Shown here: piece after piece, positions 14,720-22,088 of the stretch
Layout: every line of letters starts with the position of its first letter
How positions within the stretch are numbered: position 1 is the stretch's first letter
Assembly: GCF_018919205.1 (NCBI RefSeq)
Contig: NZ_JAHLQN010000001.1
Coordinates: forward strand, 1,178,001-1,242,000
Length of the DNA stretch: 64,000 nt
Source: Dysosmobacter acutus
Lineage (GTDB): Bacteria > Bacillota > Clostridia > Oscillospirales > Oscillospiraceae
Reading direction: 5' to 3'
The notes under the pieces: model-generated
The model's input: the letters and a program-made list of their open reading frames with translations, nothing else
The model's database searches: none
Told to the model about the DNA's origin: nothing
Position numbers and translations under genes: made by a program

Positions 14720-16117
14720 ATGGACAAGACCATTCTCATCCGCAACGCTCTGGCAATTGTGACCTGCGACGCGGAGGACCATGTATATGACCATGGAGAT
14801 CTGCTGGTGCGGGGGCCGCAGATTGTGAAGATCGGCCGGAATATAGAAGACCCCTGTGACGAGGTCATCGACGCCACGGACTGCTTTGTCTACCCGGGCC
14901 TCATCAACACCCACCACCATTTCTTCCAGACCTTTGTCCGGAACCTGAGGACCATCGACTACCCCAATATGACGGTGCCCGACTGGATCGATCAGATCTA
15001 CCGGATATTCCAGGTCATTGACGACGAGGTGATCTACTACTCCTCCCTGACCGCCATGGCGGATCTGGTGAAGCACGGCTGCACCTGCGCCTTTGACCAT
15101 CAATACTGCTACACAAAGGCCACGGGAAACCGGCCTGTGGACCGCCAGATGGAGGCGGCGAAGCTCCTTGGCATCCGCTACCACGCGGGCCGGGGTACTG
15201 ACACGCTGCCCCGGGACAAGGGCGGCTCCATCCCCGAACGTATGCTGGAGACCACGGACGAGTTTCTGGAGGACTGCGACCGGCTGGCCAGGCTTTACCA
15301 CGACCCCAACCCCTTCTCCATGTCCCAGATCGTCATGGCCCCCTGCCAGCCCATCAACTGCTACCAGGAGACCTTTTCTGAAACCGTGGACTTTGCCCGC
15401 AAGCGGGGACTCCGGATGCACACCCACCTGGGCGAGGGGGAAAATGAGATCATGGTGGAGCGCTACGGAAAGCGCACGCTGGACTGGTGCAGGGACATCG
15501 GGTTCGTGGGCGAAGACGTATGGCTGGCCCATGCCTGGGAGCTGACGGAGGAGGAATATGCCTATCTGGGCTCCGCCGGAATGGCCATCTCCCACTGTCC
15601 CACGCCCGCCGTCCTGGGTGGCTTCCCCATTCTGCCCCTGCAAAAATTGCAGGAGTTAGGTGTCTGCGTCAGCCTGGGCTGCGACGGCAGCGCCACCAAC
15701 GACGGCTCCAGCCTCTTGGACGCCATGCGCATAGCTTGGATGATGCAGGCCTTCCACAGCAAGGAGCGCCGCGGCTGCGTTACCCCCTATGAGATGCTGA
15801 AGATCGCCACGGTCAACGGCGCTAAGACACTGGGCCGCAGCGATCTGGGCTCTTTGGAGGAGGGAAAGGCGGCGGATTTGTTCCTGATCGACGCGGGCAC
15901 GCTGGAGCTGACCGGTACACTCCACGATCCTAAGAACCTGCTGCCCCGCGCGGGGGTCACCGGCTACACCAAGCTGACCATGGTCAACGGCCGGGCGGTC
16001 TGGAAAGACGGAACGCTCACCGGCGTGGACGAGCGGGCCCTGGCCCGGGAGGGGGAGGCGGCCTGCAACAGGGTGCTCCGGGAGCCCTGTCCGGCCTTTC
16101 ACAATCTCAACAGATAA
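14720..16117 (+). CDS. Amidohydrolase, 8-oxoguanine deaminase-like
   Basis: A 465-residue metal-dependent hydrolase of the AtzA/TrzN/8-oxoguanine-deaminase group. Metal-site motifs are in order: PGLINTHHHFFQT (about 60-72), MHTHLGEGENE (about 235), WLAHAWEL (about 270) and LGCDGSATNDGSS (about 320), where the Asp is the catalytic one. N- and C-terminal beta-sandwich strands flank the barrel, ending MVNGRAVWKDG. The overall pattern resembles bacterial 8-oxoguanine deaminase (hydrolytic removal of ammonia from an N-heterocycle), but related proteins act on isoxanthopterin, guanine or triazines, so the substrate is tentative. It has its own promoter inside the FadR-linked locus. Confidence 0.75.
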   Translation: MDKTILIRNALAIVTCDAEDHVYDHGDLLVRGPQIVKIGRNIEDPCDEVIDATDCFVYPGLINTHHHFFQTFVRNLRTIDYPNMTVPDWIDQIYRIFQVIDDEVIYYSSLTAMADLVKHGCTCAFDHQYCYTKATGNRPVDRQMEAAKLLGIRYHAGRGTDTLPRDKGGSIPERMLETTDEFLEDCDRLARLYHDPNPFSMSQIVMAPCQPINCYQETFSETVDFARKRGLRMHTHLGEGENEIMVERYGKRTLDWCRDIGFVGEDVWLAHAWELTEEEYAYLGSAGMAISHCPTPAVLGGFPILPLQKLQELGVCVSLGCDGSATNDGSSLLDAMRIAWMMQAFHSKERRGCVTPYEMLKIATVNGAKTLGRSDLGSLEEGKAADLFLIDAGTLELTGTLHDPKNLLPRAGVTGYTKLTMVNGRAVWKDGTLTGVDERALAREGEAACNRVLREPCPAFHNLNR

Positions 16118-16126
16118 ACTCGTGAA

Positions 16127-16171
16127 AAAAATGACAGAGATATTGCAATTGTAATTTTTCTGTCATTCTTT
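16127..16171 (+). terminator. Weak hairpin after the amidohydrolase gene
   Basis: AATGACAG and CTGTCATT arms around an AT-rich loop, followed by CTTTCTG. The rest of the 260-nt gap holds the promoter and palindrome of the next gene. Confidence 0.4.
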
Positions 16172-16235
16172 CTGAAAAACAGCAATCTGCACGAAAATTC
16201 CCCCTGATTTTCTCACAAAAGTGAGAATAATTCGC

Positions 16236-16264
16236 TTGCTAATCTGCAAATACATTGATATAAT
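16236..16264 (+). promoter_or_regulatory. Promoter of the first hydroxyacid dehydrogenase gene
   Basis: TTGCTA (16236-16241), 17-bp spacer, TATAAT (16259-16264). The transcript has a leader of roughly 110 nt. Confidence 0.65.
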
Positions 16265-16350
16265 GAATTTGTTCCTGCAAAATAGAAAAAAACAGCGGAT
16301 TTTGCAAGATGATTTTCAATCGGAATGCGGCCTATAGAAAAATTTTTATT

Positions 16351-16365
16351 ACAATTTTAAATTGT
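16351..16365 (+). promoter_or_regulatory. Palindrome just before the hydroxyacid dehydrogenase start
   Basis: ACAATTT T AAATTGT: 7-bp arms around one base, ending next to the ribosome site (aggggg). It could be an operator or control ribosome access. Confidence 0.35.
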
Positions 16366-16379
16366 AGGGGGAACGATTT

Positions 16380-17348
16380 ATGAGCAAGTTTAAGGTATAC
16401 TATACCAACCATTTGAGCCGTGTGGCAACGGATATCTTTGAGAGCAATGACTTTGAGGTGAAAACCGCCTCCGAGATCAGCGAAGAGGTCTACGTGCGGG
16501 AGCTGGAGGAGTTCCAGCCCGACGTGATCATGTGCCGTACGGAGCCCGTCACCAAGGCGATGATGGACACTTGCCGCAACCTCAAGGGCATCGGCAAGCA
16601 GGGCGCCGGCCTGGATAACATCGACATGGACTATGCCACCGAGAAGAAGATTCAGGTGGTGTTCTTCCCCGCAGGCAACGCCAACGCTGTGGCAGAGCAC
16701 GCCATCATGCTGATGCTGATGACCGCACGCCGCTTCAACTACGTGGACCGCGAGTTCCACAAGGGCAACTTCTGGGTCCGCATGGGTCTGGAGAACACCT
16801 TTGAGATTCAGGGCAAGACCCTGGGCCTGATCGGCTGCGGCCGCATCTCCCGCCTGGTGGCCACCAAGGCCATCGGCATGGGCATGAAGGTCATCGGCTA
16901 CGATCCCTATATCACCCAGGAGCAGCTGGGCGATCTGGCCATTGAGCTGAAGGACAGCGCTGAGGAGATCTATAAAAATGGCGATTTCATCAGCGTGCAC
17001 CTGCCTCTAATGCCCGCCACCGAGCGGACCATCGGCATGGAGCAGTTCAAGCTGATGAAACGGCGCGCCATCTTCATCAACGTGGCCCGCGGCGGCCTGA
17101 TCAAGGAAGAGGAGCTGGTGAAGGCCCTGCAGGACGGCACGCTGTATGCCGCCGGTCTGGACGTCTACGAGCCCGAGCCCCTGTGCGAGTCCAGCATGCC
17201 GCTGCTGACCCTGGAGAACGTGGTTCTGACCCCCCACACCGCGGCCACCACTGAGGAGTCCGTCATCAACTGCTGCACCAACGTGGCAAACGACCTGGTG
17301 CGCGTCTGCAACGGCGAAAAGCCCACCTGCCCCGCCAACAAGATCTGA
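16380..17348 (+). CDS. D-2-hydroxyacid dehydrogenase, phosphoglycerate-dehydrogenase-like
   Basis: A 322-residue NAD-dependent dehydrogenase. The N-terminal catalytic segment has GKQGAGLDNIDM; the Rossmann motif GLIGCGRIS starts near residue 150; the catalytic Arg is in NVARGGLI (about 235), Glu in LDVYEPEP (about 262) and His in TPHTAATT (about 285). It lacks the regulatory ACT domain of many SerA proteins, so substrates other than 3-phosphoglycerate are possible. It follows the DapA-like and amidohydrolase genes and could reduce or oxidise a 2-oxo/2-hydroxy acid released by them. Its codon use is highly biased, as in DapA-like copy B. It has its own promoter and terminator. Confidence 0.85.
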   Translation: MSKFKVYYTNHLSRVATDIFESNDFEVKTASEISEEVYVRELEEFQPDVIMCRTEPVTKAMMDTCRNLKGIGKQGAGLDNIDMDYATEKKIQVVFFPAGNANAVAEHAIMLMLMTARRFNYVDREFHKGNFWVRMGLENTFEIQGKTLGLIGCGRISRLVATKAIGMGMKVIGYDPYITQEQLGDLAIELKDSAEEIYKNGDFISVHLPLMPATERTIGMEQFKLMKRRAIFINVARGGLIKEEELVKALQDGTLYAAGLDVYEPEPLCESSMPLLTLENVVLTPHTAATTEESVINCCTNVANDLVRVCNGEKPTCPANKI

Positions 17349-17363
17349 TTCTCCCGTACATAG

Positions 17364-17393
17364 GGAGCCGGAGGAAACTCCGGCTCCTTTTTT
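17364..17393 (+). terminator. Terminator after the first hydroxyacid dehydrogenase
   Basis: GGAGCCGGAG (17364-17373), GAAA loop, CTCCGGCTCC (17378-17387), TTTTTT. Confidence 0.92.
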
Positions 17394-17394
17394 G

Positions 17395-17423
17395 TTGACT
17401 TTACCCGGAACGGCCGATATAGT
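17395..17423 (+). promoter_or_regulatory. Promoter of the second hydroxyacid dehydrogenase
   Basis: TTGACT (17395-17400), 17-bp spacer, TATAGT (17418-17423), directly after the preceding terminator. Confidence 0.7.
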
Positions 17424-17449
17424 GGGAGGAGACAAAGGAGGCGCAGAGT

Positions 17450-18418
17450 ATGAAACTTGTGGTATTGGACGGTTATACGGAGAACCCGGGCGATCTGAGC
17501 TGGGGGGACTTAGAGCGGCTGGGCGACCTGACGGTCTATGACCGCACCTCCCTGACGGATGAGGAGGAAACGGTCAGCCGCATCGGCGGCGCGGAGATTG
17601 TGCTGACCAATAAGACCCCCATCACCAGGCGGATTTTGGACCGATGCCCCGGGATCGGGATGATCGGCGTGCTGGCCACGGGCTACAATGTGGTGGATTG
17701 CGCCTACGCGGCGCAGAAGGGTATCCCGGTCTCCAACGTGCCCGCTTACGGCACCGCCGCTGTGGGGCAGTTTGCCATTGCGCTGCTGCTGGAGATCTGC
17801 CATCACATCGGGGCCCACAGCGACTCCGTCCACGCCGGCGGGTGGAGCCGCAGCGCCGACTGGTGCTACTGGGACTATCCGCTCATCGAGCTGGAGGGGA
17901 AGACCATGGGCATCATCGGCTTTGGCCGCATCGGCCGCCGCACGGGCCGGATCGCAAAGGCCCTGGGCATGAAGGTGCTGGCCGCCGGCTCCCGCCCCAC
18001 GGAGGAGGGGGCCGGGATCGCGGAGTACGTGGAGCTGGAGGAGCTGCTTCGGCGTTCCGACGTGATCTCCCTCCACTGTCCGCTGTTCCCGGAGACAGAA
18101 GGGCTCATCAACCGGGAGAGCATTGGGAAAATGAAGGACGGCGTGATTTTGCTGAATAACAGCCGCGGCCAGCTGGTGGTGGAACAGGACCTGGCGGACG
18201 CGCTCAATTCCGGAAAGGTGGCGGCCGCCGGGCTGGATGTGGCGTCCACGGAGCCAATCCGCGACGACAACCCCCTGCTCAGCGCAAGAAACTGCATCAT
18301 CACGCCTCACATCTCCTGGGCGCCGAAGGAGAGCCGCCAGCGGATCATGGACTGCGCGGTGGAGACGGTGAAGGCGTATCTTGCGGGCCGGCCAATCAAC
18401 GTGGTCAACGGGGTGTAA
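17450..18418 (+). CDS. D-2-hydroxyacid dehydrogenase, glycerate/hydroxypyruvate type
   Basis: A 322-residue NAD(P)-dependent dehydrogenase resembling HprA (glycerate dehydrogenase). It has VLATGYNVVD in the substrate domain, the nucleotide-binding GIIGFGRIGRRTG (about 151), catalytic Arg in NNSRGQLV (about 235), Glu in LDVASTEP and His in TPHISWAP (about 287). The residue after the His-Ile is Ser-Trp-Ala-Pro, the usual HprA-like signature. It is clearly different from the preceding gene (it belongs to another branch of the family), so the two are not a tandem duplication. Reduction of hydroxypyruvate to glycerate is the family's usual reaction; here it is presumed. Confidence 0.82.
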   Translation: MKLVVLDGYTENPGDLSWGDLERLGDLTVYDRTSLTDEEETVSRIGGAEIVLTNKTPITRRILDRCPGIGMIGVLATGYNVVDCAYAAQKGIPVSNVPAYGTAAVGQFAIALLLEICHHIGAHSDSVHAGGWSRSADWCYWDYPLIELEGKTMGIIGFGRIGRRTGRIAKALGMKVLAAGSRPTEEGAGIAEYVELEELLRRSDVISLHCPLFPETEGLINRESIGKMKDGVILLNNSRGQLVVEQDLADALNSGKVAAAGLDVASTEPIRDDNPLLSARNCIITPHISWAPKESRQRIMDCAVETVKAYLAGRPINVVNGV

Positions 18419-18459
18419 GTTTAATTTTGAAGTGAAAGAATCAGATTGGGGCAAGTGAG

Positions 18460-18948
18460 ATGAAGGTGAGGAAGCATACCCTGTGGAGAGTGCCTGCGTA
18501 CTGCGCGGCGGCAGGGGTGGTCTCCCGCCAGCTGATCATCCGCTGGCTTGGGCGGCTTGCGGTTGTGACGCTGCCCGACGGAGTCGTCTCCATCGATCTG
18601 ACACGGCAGCTCATTGTCTATGGGATCGTTTTCCTTGCCGCTCTATCTGTGGGGGCGATGATTCTCCGCTCCATGACGCGAAAGGAGATCGCCCTCTCCG
18701 CCACGATCATTGTCGCGTTTCAACTGGCCCTTGCGGCATTTGAGCTTGCGGCGGGCGGCATGACGGAATCGCTGGGCACCGCCCTCTGGTACCTATCCCA
18801 GAGTTCTGAGTGGAGCCATTTTCTCTCGCAGCTGCTTTTCAAGGCAGGGGGTATGGATTTTTTGTGGGCCGGCGTGTTTTTAGACGGACTGGCGCCGTAT
18901 CTTTTTATCCTGTTTGGCCGCAAGGACGGTGGACAGACGGCGGAATAG
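18460..18948 (+). CDS. Small four-helix membrane protein, function unknown
   Basis: A 162-residue protein with a basic N terminus and about four hydrophobic segments (residues 12-28, 48-70, 80-100, and 125-152 in part). No enzyme motif is visible. The ribosome site is weak (gggcaagtgag). It lies 41 nt after the hydroxyacid dehydrogenase and ends before a good terminator, so it may be the last gene of that transcript. Not recognised. Confidence 0.6.
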   Translation: MKVRKHTLWRVPAYCAAAGVVSRQLIIRWLGRLAVVTLPDGVVSIDLTRQLIVYGIVFLAALSVGAMILRSMTRKEIALSATIIVAFQLALAAFELAAGGMTESLGTALWYLSQSSEWSHFLSQLLFKAGGMDFLWAGVFLDGLAPYLFILFGRKDGGQTAE

Positions 18949-18955
18949 ACGATGG

Positions 18956-18987
18956 CAGGCAGCTCCGGAGGGGCTGCCTGATTTTTT
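18956..18987 (+). terminator. Terminator after the small membrane protein
   Basis: CAGGCAGC (18956-18963) and GCTGCCTG (18973-18980) with ATTTTTT after. Confidence 0.9.
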
Positions 18988-19034
18988 AAAGCATACTCAC
19001 GGAGGGGTAAAGGGCGCAACAGCGAACTTGGTTC

Positions 19035-19063
19035 TTTTCAAATAAAGGGAAAACTGGTATAAT
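19035..19063 (+). promoter_or_regulatory. Promoter of rpoN
   Basis: TTTTCA (19035-19040), 17-bp spacer, TATAAT (19058-19063). Confidence 0.6.
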
Positions 19064-19151
19064 AGCCACGGACAGACCGTTTGCAAACGGAAAACCGCGC
19101 CGGACGCGGCGCTCAGCCGCCGCGTAAAGATGCGATAGAGGGGGAAGCCTT

Positions 19152-20519
19152 GTGATTCTTGACCAGAGTCTGAGCCAGACTTATCGGCTCACGCTGACCC
19201 AGAAAATGCGACAGTCACTCCAGATTCTTCAGCTCCCGGCCATTTCTCTGCGGGACTTTCTTCAGGAGGCGTCCATGTCCAATCCGGTTTTGGAGGTGGA
19301 GGACCCGCCTCTGGGCGAGGAGATGATGGAGTTGCAAAAAGCCGCCGTGGCCCGGGAAGAGCTGCGGGACTTGCCAATTGAGCGCCGGGAGCAGATTATC
19401 TGGGAAAACGGAGGCGGCGAGGAGCGGAACTTTTCCAATTTTGCCTCGCAGCCCGAGTCGTTCACCGACTATCTCAACAGCCAGCTGGGCCAGATGACCG
19501 GGCTGGACAACGCCATGCAGGCCATGTGCCAGTATCTGGTGGGCTGTCTGAATTCCGCCGGCTATCTGGACTGCCCTTTAAACGAGCTGTCGGAGGATTT
19601 GGGCTGCGACCACTTTGAGCTGGAGCAGGCCCTCTATGTGGTGCAGAGCCTGGACCCGCCGGGCGTGGGAGCCAGAAGCCTTTCCGAGTGCCTTCTGCTG
19701 CAGCTGGTGCAGGGAGAGCATTTCAACGCGGTGAACATCCATCTGGTGCGGGACGGGCTGCCGCTGCTTGCCAAGAACGACCTGGACGGCCTCTCCAGAC
19801 TGTTGGGTGTCAGCAAAGCGGACGTCAAGCGGGCGGCGGCCGACATCCGCAGCCTGAACCCCATCCCCTCCAGCGGGTTTTACACCGGTTCCCGGACCGT
19901 GTACACCATTCCGGAGGCAACGGTCCGCCGCGGCGCGGAGGGGGGCATAGTCATTGAGATGAACAGCACGGTGCTGCCTCAGGTCTCCATCAGCCGGGAA
20001 AACTGTGCGCTGCTGGAGGGCGCCGATTCCAAAGAGGCCCATCTCTATCTGAAGGAGAAGCTGGCGGAAGCCAATACGCTGATCTCCAGCCTGGAGGAGC
20101 GGCAGAACACCATGTTCCGGCTCATAGATGTGATCGTCCGGCTTCAGGAGGGGGCTTTCACCCGGGACGAGGATCTGCGGCCCATGACCATGGCCCAGGT
20201 GGCGGAGACGCTTGGGGTAAATATTTCCACCGTGAGCCGGGCGGTCAAGGACAAGTACATCCAGGTGGGTAGCCGGATCGTCAGCCTGCGCAGCCTCTTC
20301 ACCACCTCCCTTCAGTCCGAGGAGGGATCGGGAGTCTCCTCCGCCAGCGCCAAGCTGCAGATCAAAAAGCTCATCGCCGCCGAGCCGCCGGAGAAGCCGC
20401 TGTCCGACGAGGTGCTCAGCTCCGCCCTGGCCGGAATGAATATCCACCTGTCCCGCCGCACGGTGGCCAAATACCGTGGAGAGCTTGGGATTCCCCCGGC
20501 CTGCCGGCGAAAAAAATGA
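19152..20519 (+). CDS. rpoN: RNA polymerase sigma-54 factor RpoN
   Basis: A 455-residue sigma-54. Region I is Gln/Leu-rich (LTLTQKMRQSLQILQLPAIS) and contacts enhancer-binding activators; an acidic region II follows; the core-binding domain spans about 105-290; the HTH (TMAQVAETLGVNISTVSRAV, about 345-375) reads the -12 element; and the RpoN box near the C terminus is SRRTVAKYRGELGIP, which reads the -24 element. The start is GTG at 19152 with GAGGGGG before it, and MILDQSLSQ matches the family's N terminus. No sigma-54 activator (AAA+ with GAFTGA) and no convincing -24/-12 promoter was found in the window, so its regulon lies elsewhere. Confidence 0.93.
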   Translation: MILDQSLSQTYRLTLTQKMRQSLQILQLPAISLRDFLQEASMSNPVLEVEDPPLGEEMMELQKAAVAREELRDLPIERREQIIWENGGGEERNFSNFASQPESFTDYLNSQLGQMTGLDNAMQAMCQYLVGCLNSAGYLDCPLNELSEDLGCDHFELEQALYVVQSLDPPGVGARSLSECLLLQLVQGEHFNAVNIHLVRDGLPLLAKNDLDGLSRLLGVSKADVKRAAADIRSLNPIPSSGFYTGSRTVYTIPEATVRRGAEGGIVIEMNSTVLPQVSISRENCALLEGADSKEAHLYLKEKLAEANTLISSLEERQNTMFRLIDVIVRLQEGAFTRDEDLRPMTMAQVAETLGVNISTVSRAVKDKYIQVGSRIVSLRSLFTTSLQSEEGSGVSSASAKLQIKKLIAAEPPEKPLSDEVLSSALAGMNIHLSRRTVAKYRGELGIPPACRRKK

Positions 20520-20579
20520 GGGCTCCGTCCCCGCTGCGCTCAGATGCGCGGCGGGGACAGTATGTTTTCCAATCATCAT

Positions 20580-20608
20580 TTGACAAAGAATTTTGTTCCA
20601 AGTACAAT
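20580..20608 (+). promoter_or_regulatory. Promoter of the aldo/keto reductase gene
   Basis: TTGACA (20580-20585), 17-bp spacer, TACAAT (20603-20608). Confidence 0.75.
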
Positions 20609-20653
20609 AAAAGAGAACATCTTATATGGAATATGGAAAGAAGGAGGACGCGT

Positions 20654-21778
20654 ATGGCATATTTGGGGGAAGAGCTTCCCAAGTTGGGACTTGGCATGAT
20701 GCGGCTGCCCATGCGCAGCGACGGCAGCGTGGACCTGGAGCAGACGGCACAGATGGCGGACCTGATGATAGAGAACGGATTTACATATTTTGATACCGCC
20801 TATGGGTATTTGGACGGACGTTCGGAGGAGGCTGTTAAGACCGTTCTGGTGGACCGCCATCCCCGCGAGAGCTTTCAGCTGGCCACCAAGCTGCCGGCCT
20901 GGGCCGGGGCCAAGAGCGCCGAGGAGGCCCGGGAGATGTTCTGGACCTCCCTCAGGCGCACGGGAGCCGGATATTTTGACTTCTATCTGCTGCATAACTT
21001 GGGCGGCGGCCGCACACACTATTTTGACGACTATGGGATCTGGGAGTTTCTGGCCCAGCGCAAGGCGGAGGGCCTGATCCGCCATCTGGGCTTTTCCTTC
21101 CATGACAAGGCCGACGTGCTGGAGGGACTGCTTGAGCAGCACCCGGAGGCGGAGTTTGTCCAGCTCCAGATCAACTACGCCGACTGGGAGAGCGAGAGCA
21201 TCCAGTCCCGCAAGTGCTATGAGGTGGCCCGCGCCCATGGCAAGGGCGTGATCATCATGGAGCCTGTGAAGGGTGGGTCCCTGGCGGGGCTGCCGGAGGA
21301 TGTGACCGGCCCGTTCCGGAGACTGCACTCCGACTGGTCCACCGCCTCATGGGGCATCCGCTTCGCCGCTTCGCTGCCCGGTCTTGTCACCGTGCTCTCC
21401 GGTATGTCCACATTGGATCAGGTGCGGGATAACCTCTCGGTCATGAAGGAGTTCAGGCCCTTGAGCGACGAAGAGCAGCAGGCGGTGGCAGAGGTCCGCG
21501 CCGCGCTGGATCAGATTCCAAGGGTGCCCTGCACGGAGTGCCGGTACTGCGTCAAGGGCTGCCCCAAGGGTGTGGATATCCCCGGCATTTTCAAGGCAAT
21601 GAACAATTACCTGGTCTACCAGAACTTGGCGGGGGCCAGAGGGAACTACTCTTTCGCCACCAGGGAAGGCGTCAGAGCCTCGGACTGCATCGGCTGCGGG
21701 CAGTGTGAAGCAGCCTGTCCCCAGCACATCCGCATCATCGATGAGCTGCGCCGGGCCGCCGGGTTGTTTGACAACTGA
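20654..21778 (+). CDS. Aldo/keto reductase with C-terminal 2[4Fe-4S] ferredoxin domain
   Basis: A 374-residue fusion. The ATG at 20654 follows AAGGAGG; the open frame extends upstream over the promoter and is not used. Residues 1-275 are an aldo/keto reductase barrel with the catalytic Asp and Tyr in FDTAYGY, Lys in LATKLPAW and His in YLLHNLG. The C terminus carries two cysteine clusters, CTECRYCVKGCPKG and CIGCGQCEAACPQ, each able to hold a 4Fe-4S cluster. This architecture is common in anaerobic Clostridia, where electrons may come from ferredoxin instead of, or as well as, NAD(P)H. Substrate unknown. Single-gene unit with promoter and terminator. Confidence 0.88.
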   Translation: MAYLGEELPKLGLGMMRLPMRSDGSVDLEQTAQMADLMIENGFTYFDTAYGYLDGRSEEAVKTVLVDRHPRESFQLATKLPAWAGAKSAEEAREMFWTSLRRTGAGYFDFYLLHNLGGGRTHYFDDYGIWEFLAQRKAEGLIRHLGFSFHDKADVLEGLLEQHPEAEFVQLQINYADWESESIQSRKCYEVARAHGKGVIIMEPVKGGSLAGLPEDVTGPFRRLHSDWSTASWGIRFAASLPGLVTVLSGMSTLDQVRDNLSVMKEFRPLSDEEQQAVAEVRAALDQIPRVPCTECRYCVKGCPKGVDIPGIFKAMNNYLVYQNLAGARGNYSFATREGVRASDCIGCGQCEAACPQHIRIIDELRRAAGLFDN

Positions 21779-21787
21779 GCGAATCTG

Positions 21788-21818
21788 CGGCTCCCGCTTT
21801 GGCGGGAGCCGTTTCCCT
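21788..21818 (+). terminator. Terminator of the aldo/keto reductase gene
   Basis: CGGCTCCCGC (21788-21797) and GCGGGAGCCG (21802-21811), then TTTCCCTT. Confidence 0.75.
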
Positions 21819-21871
21819 TGCTGAATGCGCCAAAAATTGGCCGCAAATTGGTTCAAAATTTGCCGGAAACA

Positions 21872-21900
21872 TTTACAGTATCCGGGTTTTGTGCTATTGT
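21872..21900 (+). promoter_or_regulatory. Promoter of the ABC ATPase gene
   Basis: TTTACA (21872-21877), 17-bp spacer, TATTGT (21895-21900). The leader to the start codon is about 180 nt and GC-rich. Confidence 0.5.
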
Positions 21901-22088
21901 GACCTCAGGAAGCTTCAATCCGCTGCCTCTGCCCTACTCCACACAATAGGGCGGAGGGAGAACAAAAGGAGGAACAATCAAACCGCTTAGCTTGCGGTGC
22001 GGCAGTGTGGAGACCTGCCGTAATGCGGCGCGGCCCGGGGCCGGCCGTGAGGCTGCCGCGCGGAGGCGGGGCAGTCAAAGCTGCGAAG

